Below, piece by piece: positions 37,005 to 46,176 of a DNA stretch of 61,043 nt. The notes under the pieces were generated by a model. The model saw only the letters and a list, made by a program, of their open reading frames with translations. It did no database searches and was not told the origin of the DNA. The translations under genes and the position numbers were made by a program. Origin of the DNA: Formivibrio citricus (GTDB lineage Bacteria; Pseudomonadota; Gammaproteobacteria; Burkholderiales; Chitinibacteraceae); contig NZ_FOVE01000020.1 in the NCBI RefSeq assembly GCF_900115065.1, positions 1 through 61,043 of the forward strand, given 5' to 3'. Position 1 is the stretch's first letter. Every line of letters starts with the position of its first letter.

Positions 37005-37223
37005 ATGTCCTCAATCAGCTCTGTAAAATCGTTCTCGGTCGATATGTCGAAAACCCTGCAGCAGGCCACCCAGCAGGTGATGAATGACGTGCAGCGCAAG
37101 GCCGAGCGGCTGACGAGCACGAAAGAGAACATCGCGATGGCCGGACTGGAGCAGTTGCAGAAGAAAAATCAGATTTCTGCCATGCAAAGCGAGCAGCAAA
37201 ACCGGATCGACGTATACGTTTGA
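37005..37223 (+). CDS. Small conserved-looking protein of unknown function (72 aa)
   Basis: This short helical protein (MSSISSVKSFSVDMSKTLQQ...) has no signal peptide and many Gln/Lys/Glu residues. An upstream in-frame ATG at 36972 overlaps the promoter, so 37005 (after GGGGTG) is preferred. It has its own extended -10 promoter and lies between two terminators, supporting real expression. No family is recognised. Its composition would suit a small cytoplasmic coiled-coil or adaptor protein. Confidence 0.65.
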   Translation: MSSISSVKSFSVDMSKTLQQATQQVMNDVQRKAERLTSTKENIAMAGLEQLQKKNQISAMQSEQQNRIDVYV

Positions 37224-37252
37224 TACGGTGCATGGCTTCTTGAAAGCCGGTA

Positions 37253-37283
37253 TGAAAAAAAGGGGAGCCAACGCTCCCCTTTG
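37253..37283. terminator. Bidirectional terminator between the small gene and sspB
   Basis: AAAGGGGAGC / GCTCCCCTTT with a CAAC loop has an A run on the left and T on the right. It serves both convergent genes. Confidence 0.85.
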
Positions 37284-37718
37284 TCATTTCACCACGCGCA
37301 GATGGCTGCGTCCGCCGCCGGGTTTGGGCGGTTCGGGTTCCGGTTGCGGGGTGATGCCGATCGGTGATTCCTCGCTGATCTCGTGGGTGTCCATCTCGGG
37401 GCTGATCTCATATTCGAAGCCCATTCCTTCGCCATTTTCCTTGGCGAAGATCGAAACCACAGCGCCGACCGGAATCGCGATTTCGCGCGAAACCCCGTTG
37501 AAGCGGGCCGAGAAGGTGACGAAGTCGTTGCCTAGCGTGAGGTTGCGGGTGGCGTTGTAACCGATGTTGAGCACGATTTCGCCGTTCTTCACGTATTCCA
37601 TCGGCACCTGCATCTTGCTGCGCACGGCCACGACCAGATAGGGCGTGTAGCCTTGGTCCGAGCACCATTCATGGATGGCTCGGATCAGATAGGGCTTGGT
37701 GGAAACAATTTGCTGCAT
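37284..37718 (-). CDS. sspB: ClpXP protease specificity-enhancing factor SspB
   Basis: The 144-residue protein has the SspB fold core: STKPYLIRAIHEWCSDQGYTPYLVVAV, VLNIGYNATRNLTLGND and FNGVSREIAIPVGAVVSIFAKE. A Pro/Glu-rich flexible tail ends in RSHLRVVK, the conserved ClpX-binding XB motif. It delivers ssrA-tagged and other substrates to ClpXP. It sits downstream of sspA, as in most betaproteobacteria. Confidence 0.96.
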   Translation of the reverse strand: MQQIVSTKPYLIRAIHEWCSDQGYTPYLVVAVRSKMQVPMEYVKNGEIVLNIGYNATRNLTLGNDFVTFSARFNGVSREIAIPVGAVVSIFAKENGEGMGFEYEISPEMDTHEISEESPIGITPQPEPEPPKPGGGRSHLRVVK

Positions 37719-37780
37719 GGGAACCTCGTGAGGTTGGTTGGGGTAAAGGGTTTGTGCGGCCCTTCACCCCTTACCATAGA

Positions 37781-38386
37781 TCACTTGCGCATGGCTTTCT
37801 CGTTCGGCGTCAGCGAATCGATGAAGGCCTGGCGGCTGAACAGGCGCTCGGCGTACTTCAGGATCGGCGCCATGGCCTTGGTCGATTCGATGCCGTAGTG
37901 CTCGAAGCGCCACAGCAGCGGGGCGATGGCCACGTCGAGCATCGAGAATTCCTCGCCCAGCATGTATTTCTGCTTGGCGAAAATCGGGGCAATCTGGGTC
38001 AGGCTGTCGCGGATGGTGGCGCGGGCTTTTTCCAGATCCTTCTTGCTGGAACTCGCGTCTTCCAGTGTCTTGACGTGGATGAACAGTTCGCGCTCGAAAT
38101 TGAACAGCATCAGGCGGGTGCGTGCGCGCATGACCGGATCGGCGGGCATCAGTTGCGGATGCGGGAAACGCTCGTCGATGTATTCGTTGATGATGTTGGA
38201 TTCGTACAGGGTGAGATCGCGCTCGACGAGAACCGGCACTTCGTTGTACGGGTTCATGACAGCGAGGTCTTCCGGTTTGCTGTGCATGTCGACGTCAAGA
38301 ATTTCGAAATCCATGCCCTTTTCGAACAGAACGATGCGGCAGCGATGGCTGAACGGGCAGGAGGTGCCGGAGTAAAGCTTCATCAT
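37781..38386 (-). CDS. sspA: Stringent starvation protein A (glutathione S-transferase fold)
   Basis: The 201-residue protein has an N-terminal thioredoxin-like domain (YSGTSCPFSHRCRIVLFEKGMDFEILDVD, NPYNEVPVLVERDLTLYESNIINEYIDERFPHPQLMP) and a helical C-terminal domain. SspA binds RNA polymerase and influences transcription in stationary phase and acid stress. It is followed after 62 bp by sspB, the usual operon. Confidence 0.96.
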   Translation of the reverse strand: MMKLYSGTSCPFSHRCRIVLFEKGMDFEILDVDMHSKPEDLAVMNPYNEVPVLVERDLTLYESNIINEYIDERFPHPQLMPADPVMRARTRLMLFNFERELFIHVKTLEDASSSKKDLEKARATIRDSLTQIAPIFAKQKYMLGEEFSMLDVAIAPLLWRFEHYGIESTKAMAPILKYAERLFSRQAFIDSLTPNEKAMRK

Positions 38387-38493
38387 GACAGGTGATCTCC
38401 CGGTAAGTGCGTTGAAACAAAGCGCGCATTCTACCCGTTTCGGGGTTTTAAATCCACAAAAAGTGACTTAACACTTTGATTTAAAATATTAAA

Positions 38494-39237
38494 TTAAGAG
38501 TTTGACCAGGCCAGGCCATGTTGCGCCAGCGCTTCCTGTAGGAAATGCATCGCGGCTTCGGTGGCCTCCGGTGTGCCGGTGACGCTGAACTCGATGTGCA
38601 GGCCGGGGTGGCGGTTATTGCCGAAGCTCGGCAGGCTGGAAAAGGCTACATCGGGCCAGCGTTGGGTCAGCGCCTCCATGGCGTCGATCAGGTCGCCTTC
38701 CTTGGCATTGGGGGAAATGATCGAGCGCGTCACGGGCGGCTCCTCGGCCGGGTAATAGGTGTCGAGCAGCCAGTCGGCCATCGGCCAGGCCATTTCCGGG
38801 AAGCCGGGCAACAGATAGTGCTCGCGGATGCTGCAACCGGCGATCTGGTTGACCGGGTTGGGAACGAGTTCCGCGCCTTGCGGAAACTCGGCCATCCTGG
38901 CGCGGTGCGGATAGGCGGCGTCGCCGAATTTCGTCTCGATGATGCGCAGCGCCTCGGGTTGCGGTACCAGCGGCAGTTCCAGTGCCTCGGCGAGCGCCTG
39001 GCGGGTGTGATCGTCCGGCGTACCGCCGATGCCGCCGCAGGAGATGACCTTTTGTCGGGCCGCGAGCGTCAGGCGGAAGGCTTCGACCAGCGTCGGGCGA
39101 TGGTCGGGCAGGTAGCGCGCTCCGGCCAGTTTGTGCCCGCGCGCCTTGAGTTTTTGCAGCATGACCGGGAAGTGCTGGTCCTGCCGCCGTCCGGAAAGAA
39201 TCTCGTCGCCGATTATGAAGAGCTGGAATTCTGCCAT
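38494..39237 (-). CDS. CinA-like molybdopterin-binding domain protein
   Basis: The start is MAEFQLFIIGDEILSGRRQD. The 247-residue protein has the MoCF-biosynthesis/CinA N-terminal fold (IIGDEILSGRRQD, VISCGGIGGTPDDHTRQALAEAL, MAEFPQGAELVPNPVNQIAG, LLPGFPEMAWPM). The C-terminal nicotinamide-nucleotide amidohydrolase half of full CinA is missing. The domain alone may be an ADP-ribose or nucleotide pyrophosphatase. It diverges from the diiron protein gene. Confidence 0.88.
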   Translation of the reverse strand: MAEFQLFIIGDEILSGRRQDQHFPVMLQKLKARGHKLAGARYLPDHRPTLVEAFRLTLAARQKVISCGGIGGTPDDHTRQALAEALELPLVPQPEALRIIETKFGDAAYPHRARMAEFPQGAELVPNPVNQIAGCSIREHYLLPGFPEMAWPMADWLLDTYYPAEEPPVTRSIISPNAKEGDLIDAMEALTQRWPDVAFSSLPSFGNNRHPGLHIEFSVTGTPEATEAAMHFLQEALAQHGLAWSNS

Positions 39238-39330
39238 TTTGCCGACCTTATTGTTGAGAATGATTGCTGATACCATCTTGGGTGGGTGTAACCCGCAACA
39301 AAAACAAATATTAGCCTCTGGAGATGACAA

Positions 39331-40158
39331 ATGCTTTATCCGCAACTTTTTACCGAACTGGAAAAGGCCCGCTGGAATATGGCGGACGATATTGCCTGGC
39401 AGGATTTCGATGCAGCCTTGCTGACCGACGAGCAGGCGCTCACGGTCAAGATGAACGCCGTGACCGAATGGTCCGCGCTGCCTGCCACCGAGATGTTCCT
39501 GCGCGACAACCGCCACGACAGCGATTTTTCCGCGTTCATGTCGGTCTGGTTCTACGAGGAGCAGAAACATGCGCTGGTGCTGATGGAGTACCTGCGTCGT
39601 TTCCGCCCCGACCTGTTGCCGACCGAGGAAGAACTGCACGCAGTGCGCTTCGAATTCGATCCTGCGCCGCCGCTGGAAACGCTGATGCTGCATTTCTGCG
39701 GCGAAGTGCGCCTGACGCAGTGGTATCGCCGTGCCTCCGAGTGGCACACCGAGCCGGTGATCAAGCAAATTTACAAGACGATTTCGGGGGATGAAGCCCG
39801 CCATGGCGGGGCGTATCTCAAGTACATGAAGCAGGCGATCGAGCGCTCCGGCGACGAAGCACGGCAGGCATTCGCCAAGATCGGTTTCCTGATGGCATCC
39901 AGCGGGCGTTCCGGCAAGCCGATGCACCCGACCAACCTGCACGTGAACAAGGCGCTTTATCCGCGCGATACCGTGCAAAGCCGGCTGCCCGATCCGGATT
40001 GGCTGGAACGCTGGCTCGATACCCAGATAGAATTCGGCAAGGAGCAGGAAATGCGCGTGATCGGCGGCATCCTGCGCAACCTGTCGAGCCTGTTTGGCCA
40101 GACCTTTGAAACGCCGTCCGATCTCAACCGTTACCGGAAACAACTGGCCGCACCATGA
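39331..40158 (+). CDS. Ferritin-like diiron protein related to acyl-ACP desaturases
   Basis: The 275-residue, mainly helical protein carries two diiron half-sites: E in [13 protein letters not shown] with EEQKH in [13 protein letters not shown], and E in FCGEVRLTQ with DEARH in [12 protein letters not shown]. This matches the soluble acyl-ACP desaturase/ferritin-like group, which uses O2 and two irons to oxidise acyl chains or related substrates. There is no membrane segment. It overlaps the next gene by four bases (ATGA). Linkage to a heptose-phosphate enzyme hints at envelope lipid modification (inference). Confidence 0.82.
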   Translation: MLYPQLFTELEKARWNMADDIAWQDFDAALLTDEQALTVKMNAVTEWSALPATEMFLRDNRHDSDFSAFMSVWFYEEQKHALVLMEYLRRFRPDLLPTEEELHAVRFEFDPAPPLETLMLHFCGEVRLTQWYRRASEWHTEPVIKQIYKTISGDEARHGGAYLKYMKQAIERSGDEARQAFAKIGFLMASSGRSGKPMHPTNLHVNKALYPRDTVQSRLPDPDWLERWLDTQIEFGKEQEMRVIGGILRNLSSLFGQTFETPSDLNRYRKQLAAP

Positions 40159-40658
40159 CCCCCTACGCCTTGCCCGATTTCGAAAACAAGATCTGCCCGC
40201 CGGAGGAACTGGCCGGGCGCATTGCCAGCCTGCCGCGTCCGCTGGTGTTCACCAACGGCTGCTTTGACATCCTGCATCGCGGTCACGTGACCTACCTGGC
40301 GCAGGCGCGCGCGCAGGGCGCGAGCCTTCTTGTGGCGCTGAACACCGACGAATCGGTACGCCGTCTGGGCAAGGGCGATGACCGGCCGATCAACCGTTTG
40401 CCCGAGCGCGCTGCGGTCATGGCCGCGCTGGCGTGCGTCGACCTCGTGACCTGGTTCGATGCCGATACGCCGCTGGAGCTGATTCTGGCAACGCGCCCGG
40501 ATGTGCTGGTCAAGGGTGGCGACTGGACGGTGGACAAGATCGTCGGCAGTCGTGAAGTGCTGGGCTGGGGCGGGGCCGTGCATTCGATTCCCTTCCTGCA
40601 TCAGACCTCGACCACGGCTACACTGGAAAAAATCAGGAAAGCCGAGGGACAGGCATGA
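40155..40658 (+). CDS. rfaE2: D-glycero-beta-D-manno-heptose 1-phosphate adenylyltransferase
   Basis: The 167-residue cytidylyltransferase-like enzyme has the nucleotide-binding [16 protein letters not shown], with [16 protein letters not shown] and [15 protein letters not shown]. It corresponds to the C-terminal half of HldE, which makes ADP-heptose for the lipopolysaccharide inner core. The separate kinase half is not in the window, so the two activities are split as in many betaproteobacteria. Translationally coupled on both sides. Confidence 0.95.
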   Translation: MTPYALPDFENKICPPEELAGRIASLPRPLVFTNGCFDILHRGHVTYLAQARAQGASLLVALNTDESVRRLGKGDDRPINRLPERAAVMAALACVDLVTWFDADTPLELILATRPDVLVKGGDWTVDKIVGSREVLGWGGAVHSIPFLHQTSTTATLEKIRKAEGQA

Positions 40659-41968
40659 GCGCTCGCCACAGTCTGGTGGTCGATTTCTATCGGGATCTTT
40701 CCCGTTTCGGGTTCGGCCGGCCCGAGGAGCTGGCGCAACTGACGCTGATCGTGCTGGCGCTGGGGCTGGCGTGGCTGCTCAACCGCGCGTTCAAGCAAGG
40801 CGCAGCCGGCAAGGAAAGCTCGATGCCGGCGCGTATCGGGCGCGAAGGGCTGGCGCGGGTCTTGTTTCCGTTGACGGCGCTGGTGCTGACCCTGCTGGGC
40901 GGCAGCGTGCTGCGGCGCTGGTTTGCGCCGCAACTGCACCTGCTCGATCTGGCCAGCATGCTGCTGATGGCGATGCTCAGCATCCGGCTGCTGGTCTATC
41001 TCTTGCGCTACATCTTCCATGAGGCCGAGTGGGTCCGTCGCTCGGAAAAGCTGATCTCGGCCACGATCTGGCTGGGCTATGCGCTGCACGTGAGCGGCAT
41101 CCTGCCGGAGCTTTGGGAGATGCTCGATGCCGTGCAGCTCCATGTCGGCAAGAGCGAAATCTCCCTCTTGGGCGTGCTGCAGGCAGCTGTTTCGGTTGTG
41201 CTGACCGTGCTCGCTGCCTTGTGGCTTTGCCGCGAGGTCGAGCGTCGCCTGATGGGCTATGAAGCCATGGAGCCCAACGTGCGGGTCATGATCATCAAGG
41301 TGACGCGGGCCTTGCTGGTCGTCGCTTCGGTGCTGATCGCCCTGCCGCTGGTCGGGATCGATCTGACCGTGCTCTCGGTTTTCGGCGGTGCACTGGGCGT
41401 GGGGCTGGGCTTCGGCTTGCAGAAGATCGCTTCCAACTATGTATCCGGCTTCATCATCCTCATGGACCGCTCGGTCAAGATCGGCGACCTGGTGCAGATC
41501 GATACCCGTCATGGCGTGGTGGCGCAACTCACCTCGCGTTACATCGTGCTGCGAGGGCTCGATGGCAACGAAGCGCTGATCCCGAACGAAACGCTGATCA
41601 CCTCGACGGTGGTCAACCAGTCCTATACCGACCGCTTGATTCGCGTGGGTGCCACGGTGCAGGTCGCCTACGGCACGGATGTCGAACTGGCAATGCGCCT
41701 GATGGAAAAGGCCGGCGTCGAGTCCGCCCGCGTGGTTGCCGATCCGCCGCCGCAAGCTTTCCTGAAGAATTTCGGCGACAACGGAATCGAGCTGGAGCTC
41801 GGTGCCTGGATCAAGGACCCGGAAAACGGCGTGCTGTCGGTGCGTTCCGCAATCAATCTGGCGATCTGGCATGCTTTCCAGGCTAATGGAATCCAGATTC
41901 CGTTCCCGCAGCGCGAACTGCGCATCGTGCAGGCCGGGTCCGCCTCATCAATCATTCCCCACAACTGA
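40655..41968 (+). CDS. MscS-family mechanosensitive ion channel
   Basis: The 437-residue protein has about five N-terminal membrane helices and the pore-lining helix [37 protein letters not shown], whose Gly/Ala packing is typical of MscS TM3. The MscS beta domain and C-terminal alpha/beta domain follow. It opens under membrane tension to relieve osmotic stress. It starts with an ATGA overlap with rfaE2. Confidence 0.94.
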   Translation: MSARHSLVVDFYRDLSRFGFGRPEELAQLTLIVLALGLAWLLNRAFKQGAAGKESSMPARIGREGLARVLFPLTALVLTLLGGSVLRRWFAPQLHLLDLASMLLMAMLSIRLLVYLLRYIFHEAEWVRRSEKLISATIWLGYALHVSGILPELWEMLDAVQLHVGKSEISLLGVLQAAVSVVLTVLAALWLCREVERRLMGYEAMEPNVRVMIIKVTRALLVVASVLIALPLVGIDLTVLSVFGGALGVGLGFGLQKIASNYVSGFIILMDRSVKIGDLVQIDTRHGVVAQLTSRYIVLRGLDGNEALIPNETLITSTVVNQSYTDRLIRVGATVQVAYGTDVELAMRLMEKAGVESARVVADPPPQAFLKNFGDNGIELELGAWIKDPENGVLSVRSAINLAIWHAFQANGIQIPFPQRELRIVQAGSASSIIPHN

Positions 41969-41981
41969 CAAGGAAAAGAAC

Positions 41982-42332
41982 ATGTCCACCATCCAGCGTT
42001 ACCATGTTGGCCCCCGTCTCTCCGAGATCGTGGTTCACAACAATACGGTCTACCTTGCCGGACAGATCGCCGAAGTGCTCGACAAGGATGCCAAGGGCCA
42101 GGCCGAAGAGGTGCTGGCCGCAATCGACCGCCTGCTTGCCGAGGTGGGGTCCGACAAGATGCGCATCCTGTCGGTGACGATCTACCTCGCCAGCATGGAT
42201 GACTACGATGCCATGAACGAAGCCTGGTCGGTCTGGGCACCACAAGGCCATACGCCGGCACGCACCACGGTCGAAGCCCGTCTGGCCGACCCGCGCTACA
42301 AGGTGGAGATGACGGTGACTGCTGCGCTGTGA
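41982..42332 (+). CDS. RidA-family (YjgF/Rid) reactive-imine deaminase-like protein
   Basis: The start is MSTIQRYHVGPRLSE, after AAGGAAAAG and 13 bp beyond the mscS-family stop. The 116-residue protein has the Rid fold: VVHNNTVYLAGQIAEVL, DRLLAEVGSDKMRILSVTIYLASM and ARTTVEARLADPRYKVEMTV. The Arg in AGHTPARTTVEA-type position needed for 2-aminoacrylate hydrolysis is present (PARTTVEARL). It protects against reactive enamines. Confidence 0.93.
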   Translation: MSTIQRYHVGPRLSEIVVHNNTVYLAGQIAEVLDKDAKGQAEEVLAAIDRLLAEVGSDKMRILSVTIYLASMDDYDAMNEAWSVWAPQGHTPARTTVEARLADPRYKVEMTVTAAL

Positions 42333-42345
42333 TGTGAGCCCCCCA

Positions 42346-42384
42346 AACAACAACGCCCCGCATGGAAGCGGGGCGTTGTTGTTT
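42346..42384. terminator. Bidirectional terminator between ridA-like and PilZ genes
   Basis: AACAACGCCCCG / CGGGGCGTTGTTGTT, a 12-bp stem with an 8-base loop, is T-rich on the right and A-rich on the left. It serves convergent genes. Confidence 0.88.
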
Positions 42385-42394
42385 TCGGATGCGG

Positions 42395-43288
42395 TCAGAG
42401 GGTGTGTTCAACCAGCGACTGGAACACGTAGTGTTCGAGTACCAGTCGTTCCGGAGCTGCAACATCTAAAAATTCCAGACCGTACAGCACCTGCGGAACG
42501 TCGCCTCTTTCGTCGGTATAGAGGTTGCGAACCCGGGCATGCAGTTGCAGCGAGTGCTGCATGCCGGCGGCGGACAACGAAAGTGTCAGCTGGATGTCTT
42601 CGTCGACCAGAGCGATGAGCTGGTTCAGTTCCAGCAAGCCGCCGCAAGCGCTGAGGTTACTGAGCCGGCCTTCATGGTCGAGCGTGTCTGTCTGGCCGTT
42701 GGCGCTGACCAAGAGGCCAACGTCGACACGCAGATTCTTGCGCAATCGCCGGTATTCGATTTTTTCCGGGTACTTCAGGTGCAGGTAGGCGTGCTGCTCG
42801 CTGCCGAATTCCGTTATTTCGCTGAAAAAGCTGACGATGCCTTTACCGGCCAACAGCTTGATTTCCAGCTGGTCTCCTGCCCGGTACGGAAGCGGTTCGC
42901 CGTACTGGTTGACAGGGCTGATCAGCAAATCCTCGTCCTTGACCCAGCCAACCAGCTTGACGGTATCGAACGCCAGCAATTCGCCGCCGGCCCTGCGGAC
43001 ATGCAGTATGGTCCCGGGTTGCAGCCCAACCTGTTCGAAGCTGGCAGGCGGCTCGTCGGCATGGCCGAGGGGGGGGAGGTTGGGAAGCTGGGGCTGGCAA
43101 GAATGGGACTGCCAGTCCGGCTGGCGGAAAAGACCGATCTCAAGCAACGAATCGAGTTCGGGTTTGCTCGCAACGATATGCCCCTGCGCACAAAGCAGGG
43201 TGTAATCGGCATCAAAAACCGGATAGGGGAGCGGTTCTCCCTGCGGGATCTCGCTGCGGTCGAGAGGAATGAGAATCGGGCGCGTCAT
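42395..43288 (-). CDS. YcgR-like PilZ-domain cyclic-di-GMP effector
   Basis: The start is MTRPILIPLDRSEIPQG (ATG at 43286-43288). The 297-residue protein has an N-terminal YcgR-type PilZN domain (about 100-185, VGLQPGTILHVRRAG ... YLHLKYPEKIEYRRL). A C-terminal PilZ domain follows, with the cyclic-di-GMP motif RRLRKNLRVD and LSNLSACGGLLEL. YcgR-class proteins brake the flagellar motor when bound to cyclic-di-GMP. The window also encodes one diguanylate cyclase and one dual-domain enzyme that could supply the signal. Confidence 0.88.
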   Translation of the reverse strand: MTRPILIPLDRSEIPQGEPLPYPVFDADYTLLCAQGHIVASKPELDSLLEIGLFRQPDWQSHSCQPQLPNLPPLGHADEPPASFEQVGLQPGTILHVRRAGGELLAFDTVKLVGWVKDEDLLISPVNQYGEPLPYRAGDQLEIKLLAGKGIVSFFSEITEFGSEQHAYLHLKYPEKIEYRRLRKNLRVDVGLLVSANGQTDTLDHEGRLSNLSACGGLLELNQLIALVDEDIQLTLSLSAAGMQHSLQLHARVRNLYTDERGDVPQVLYGLEFLDVAAPERLVLEHYVFQSLVEHTL

Positions 43289-43425
43289 TCTTGCACTTAT
43301 ATACCAAGTCTGACAGGCTTCCAAGTCCATTCCTCTCCGGATATACGGTTGTTGTATTTTCGTGAGTCCTGCCCTGCATCCAAGGCGTGATAGAATCGCC
43401 CCCTGCATCCTGCTGTTGTGTCCCC

Positions 43426-45420
43426 ATGCTCCACCTTCTCAATGCCCCCCAACGTGCTGCCGTCTGCTATCTCGACGGCCCCTGTCTGGTCCTTGCCGGC
43501 GCCGGATCGGGCAAGACGCGCGTCATTACGCAAAAAATCGCCTACCTGATCGAAAAAGCAGGCATCGACGCGCGCAACATCGCGGCGATCACGTTCACCA
43601 ACAAGGCCGCGAAGGAAATGGCGGAGCGGGTGGGGGAGTTGCTGCCGTCCGAGCGCAGCAAGGGGCTGACGGTCAGCACCTTTCACTCGTTGGGCCTGCG
43701 CATCCTGCGCGAAGAGGCACAACACATCGGCTACAAGCCCAAATTTTCGATTCTCGACAGCGCCGACGCGTGGAAGATCATCGCCGACCAGCTCGCGACC
43801 ACCGACAAACAGGCCATCCGCGCGGCCGTTTCGCGCATTTCCCTGTTGAAAAACGACCGCGTTTCGCCCGACCAGGCGCTGCGCATGGCGGATTCGGAAG
43901 GCGAAATGCAACTCGCCAGGCTGTACCGGGCTTACCAGGATACGCTGGTGGCCTATCAGGCCATGGATTTCGACGATCTGATCCGCGTACCGGCCGATCT
44001 GTTCGAGGCCAACCCGGAAGTGCTGCAGAAGTGGCAGAACCGCTTGCGCTACCTGTTGATCGACGAATGCCAGGATACCAATACCACGCAGTACCAGCTG
44101 GTGAAGCTCCTGACCGGGCCGACCGGCATGTTCACCGCCGTGGGCGACGACGATCAGTCGATCTACGCCTGGCGCGGCGCCAACATGGAAAACCTCAAGC
44201 TGCTGCAGCAGGATTTCCCCAAGCTGCACGTGATCAAGCTGGAACAGAACTACCGCTCCGTAGCGCGCATCCTCAAATGCGCCAACGCTGTGATTGCCAA
44301 CAATCCCAAGCTGTTCGAAAAGCAGCTCTGGTCCGATCTGGGCGTGGGCGAGCCGATCCAAGTGGTCGAAGCCAAGAACGAAGAGCACGAGGCCGAACTG
44401 GTGGCAATGAAGCTGATGGCGCACAAGTTCGAAGCCGGTACGCGATTTGCCGATTACGCTGTTCTCTACCGCAGCAACCACCAGGCGCGGATCATCGAGC
44501 AGCAATTCAGAAACAGCAAAATTCCCTACAGCATTTCCGGCGGGCAGTCGTACTTCGACAAGGCTGAAATCAAGGACGTGCTGGCCTACCTGCGCCTGAT
44601 CGCGAACGAAGACGACGATCCCGCTTTCATCCGTGCTGTAACCACCCCGAAGCGCGGCGTAGGCAATACCACGCTGGAACGGCTGGGAGCATGGGCGGCG
44701 CAACGCCATATTTCGCTGTTCGAGGCCGCGTTCGAGGAAGGCTTCATCCATCAGGTTCAGCCCGCGCAATACACCCCGCTGCGCCAGTTCTGCGATTTCA
44801 TCAACCACATGCAGCAACGCGCTCCGCGCGAGGCGGCCGGACCGCTGTTGCAAGAACTGCTGACCTGCATCGATTTCGAGGCCTGGCTCTACGAAAATGA
44901 CGAACCGCGTCCGGCGGAAACCAAGTGGAAGAACGTTCTTGATCTGGTCGGCTGGATTGGCAAGAAGGGCGAAGAAGACGGCAAGGATCTGATCGAGATC
45001 AGCCAGACCATCGCGCTCATGACCCTGCTGGAAAACCGCGACGAAGAAGAAGTCGATGCCGTGAAGCTGACCACGCTGCACGCCTCCAAAGGGCTGGAAT
45101 ACCCGCATGTGTTCCTGATCGGCTGCGAAGAGGAAATCCTGCCGCACCGCGAATCGATGGAAGGCGAGAAGGTCGAGGAAGAGCGGCGGTTGATGTACGT
45201 CGGCATCACCCGCGCCCAGCGTAGCCTGACGATCACCTACTGCGGCAAACGCCGCCGCGCCGGAGAGTGGCAGATCTGCGAACCCAGCCGTTTCCTGAAA
45301 GAGCTGCCGCCGGACGAGATTCGCGTCTCGGGCCGGTTATCCGGAGATAAAAACCAATCCGCCGTTACCCGTCAGGAAGGGCGGGCGATGCTGGCGGGGT
45401 TGATGGCGAAGCTGGGGTAG
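43426..45420 (+). CDS. rep: ATP-dependent DNA helicase Rep
   Basis: The start is MLHLLNAPQRAAVCYLDGPC. The 664-residue SF1A helicase has Walker A AGAGSGKTRV (about 24-33), AITFTNKAAKEMAERV, STFHSLGLRILREE, LLIDECQDTNTTQY, GDDDQSIYAWRGA, LEQNYRS and TLHASKGLEYPHVFLIG. Its length and motifs match Rep rather than UvrD. It moves 3' to 5' and helps replication past bound proteins. Confidence 0.96.
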   Translation: MLHLLNAPQRAAVCYLDGPCLVLAGAGSGKTRVITQKIAYLIEKAGIDARNIAAITFTNKAAKEMAERVGELLPSERSKGLTVSTFHSLGLRILREEAQHIGYKPKFSILDSADAWKIIADQLATTDKQAIRAAVSRISLLKNDRVSPDQALRMADSEGEMQLARLYRAYQDTLVAYQAMDFDDLIRVPADLFEANPEVLQKWQNRLRYLLIDECQDTNTTQYQLVKLLTGPTGMFTAVGDDDQSIYAWRGANMENLKLLQQDFPKLHVIKLEQNYRSVARILKCANAVIANNPKLFEKQLWSDLGVGEPIQVVEAKNEEHEAELVAMKLMAHKFEAGTRFADYAVLYRSNHQARIIEQQFRNSKIPYSISGGQSYFDKAEIKDVLAYLRLIANEDDDPAFIRAVTTPKRGVGNTTLERLGAWAAQRHISLFEAAFEEGFIHQVQPAQYTPLRQFCDFINHMQQRAPREAAGPLLQELLTCIDFEAWLYENDEPRPAETKWKNVLDLVGWIGKKGEEDGKDLIEISQTIALMTLLENRDEEEVDAVKLTTLHASKGLEYPHVFLIGCEEEILPHRESMEGEKVEEERRLMYVGITRAQRSLTITYCGKRRRAGEWQICEPSRFLKELPPDEIRVSGRLSGDKNQSAVTRQEGRAMLAGLMAKLG

Positions 45421-45486
45421 TTGCCCCAAAGCATAATGAACGATGCTCTGCCATAATTGCAAATTCCGCATGTCCAGAGCAAAACC

Positions 45487-46176
45487 ATGACCATTCCATT
45501 CGAGGCTTCACGCTCCTACGTCTACAACGCAGCGCGTTATGAATTGTTGCCCCGCATTGCCGAGGTCGCGAAAGGCTTCGGCGACGAGCCGTTCCTTTTG
45601 CGGGAAATATCGAAGAAGCTACTCACCGAGACCTACTCTCCCGAGCAGTTGGAAATCAAGGTCAAGAAGGCGAAGAGCGATGCCTCGGAGAAAATGAGCA
45701 CAATCTTCGGTTTTTACATCCCGTTCCTCGCGGAGAACCTGAAAGTCTTCGAGAACTTGGGCGGAGGGATGTTCAGGAACATTTCTCTCGAAGAAGAAAT
45801 GGCGGAAGCGGATGCCGCAGCGATTGACGTGGAGTCTGATGATGCGGGGATCATTTACGCCTATTCGTTTCCGACCATCGTTCGCAAGGATGGAAATCGC
45901 TTCCCTATCAAAGTAGGTTTGACGACGACTGGTGATGCTGACGCCCGCGTGATGCAGCAGTGCAAGACGACTTGCTGCTTCGAATATCCCGTCGTACTCG
46001 GGACTTGGGAGGTTCTGCGGGTCGCGGCGATGGAGCATGCTATCCACTCGACACTGGAAGCTCGTGGCTCAAAGCGATACGCTCCAGGTACGGAGTGGTT
46101 CAATACGACGTTCGAAGAGGTCGAAAGCGTCATCAAATTCGTGCAGCCTTCGGCTCACGCGACTCCCCGTCCGTAG
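45487..46176 (+). CDS. T5orf172-type GIY-YIG domain protein
   Basis: The start is MTIPFEASRSYVYNAARYE; an upstream TTG is less likely. The 229-residue protein has an unassigned helical N-terminal half (about 1-115). Its C-terminal part resembles T5orf172 GIY-YIG nucleases (about 120-225): IIYAYSFPTIVRKDGNRFPIKVGLTT, MEHAIHSTLEARGSKRYAPGTEWFNTTFEEV. The usual GIY/YIG pair is represented by IYAYSF and IKVGLT. The family includes phage and mobile-element nucleases, and it sits next to a repeat-rich gap, so lateral origin is plausible. Confidence 0.8.
   Translation: MTIPFEASRSYVYNAARYELLPRIAEVAKGFGDEPFLLREISKKLLTETYSPEQLEIKVKKAKSDASEKMSTIFGFYIPFLAENLKVFENLGGGMFRNISLEEEMAEADAAAIDVESDDAGIIYAYSFPTIVRKDGNRFPIKVGLTTTGDADARVMQQCKTTCCFEYPVVLGTWEVLRVAAMEHAIHSTLEARGSKRYAPGTEWFNTTFEEVESVIKFVQPSAHATPRP

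Noticed and set aside
43297-45147. 616-codon frame antisense to rep
   Set aside because: It lies opposite a complete helicase gene; composition is typical of antisense frames in GC-rich DNA.
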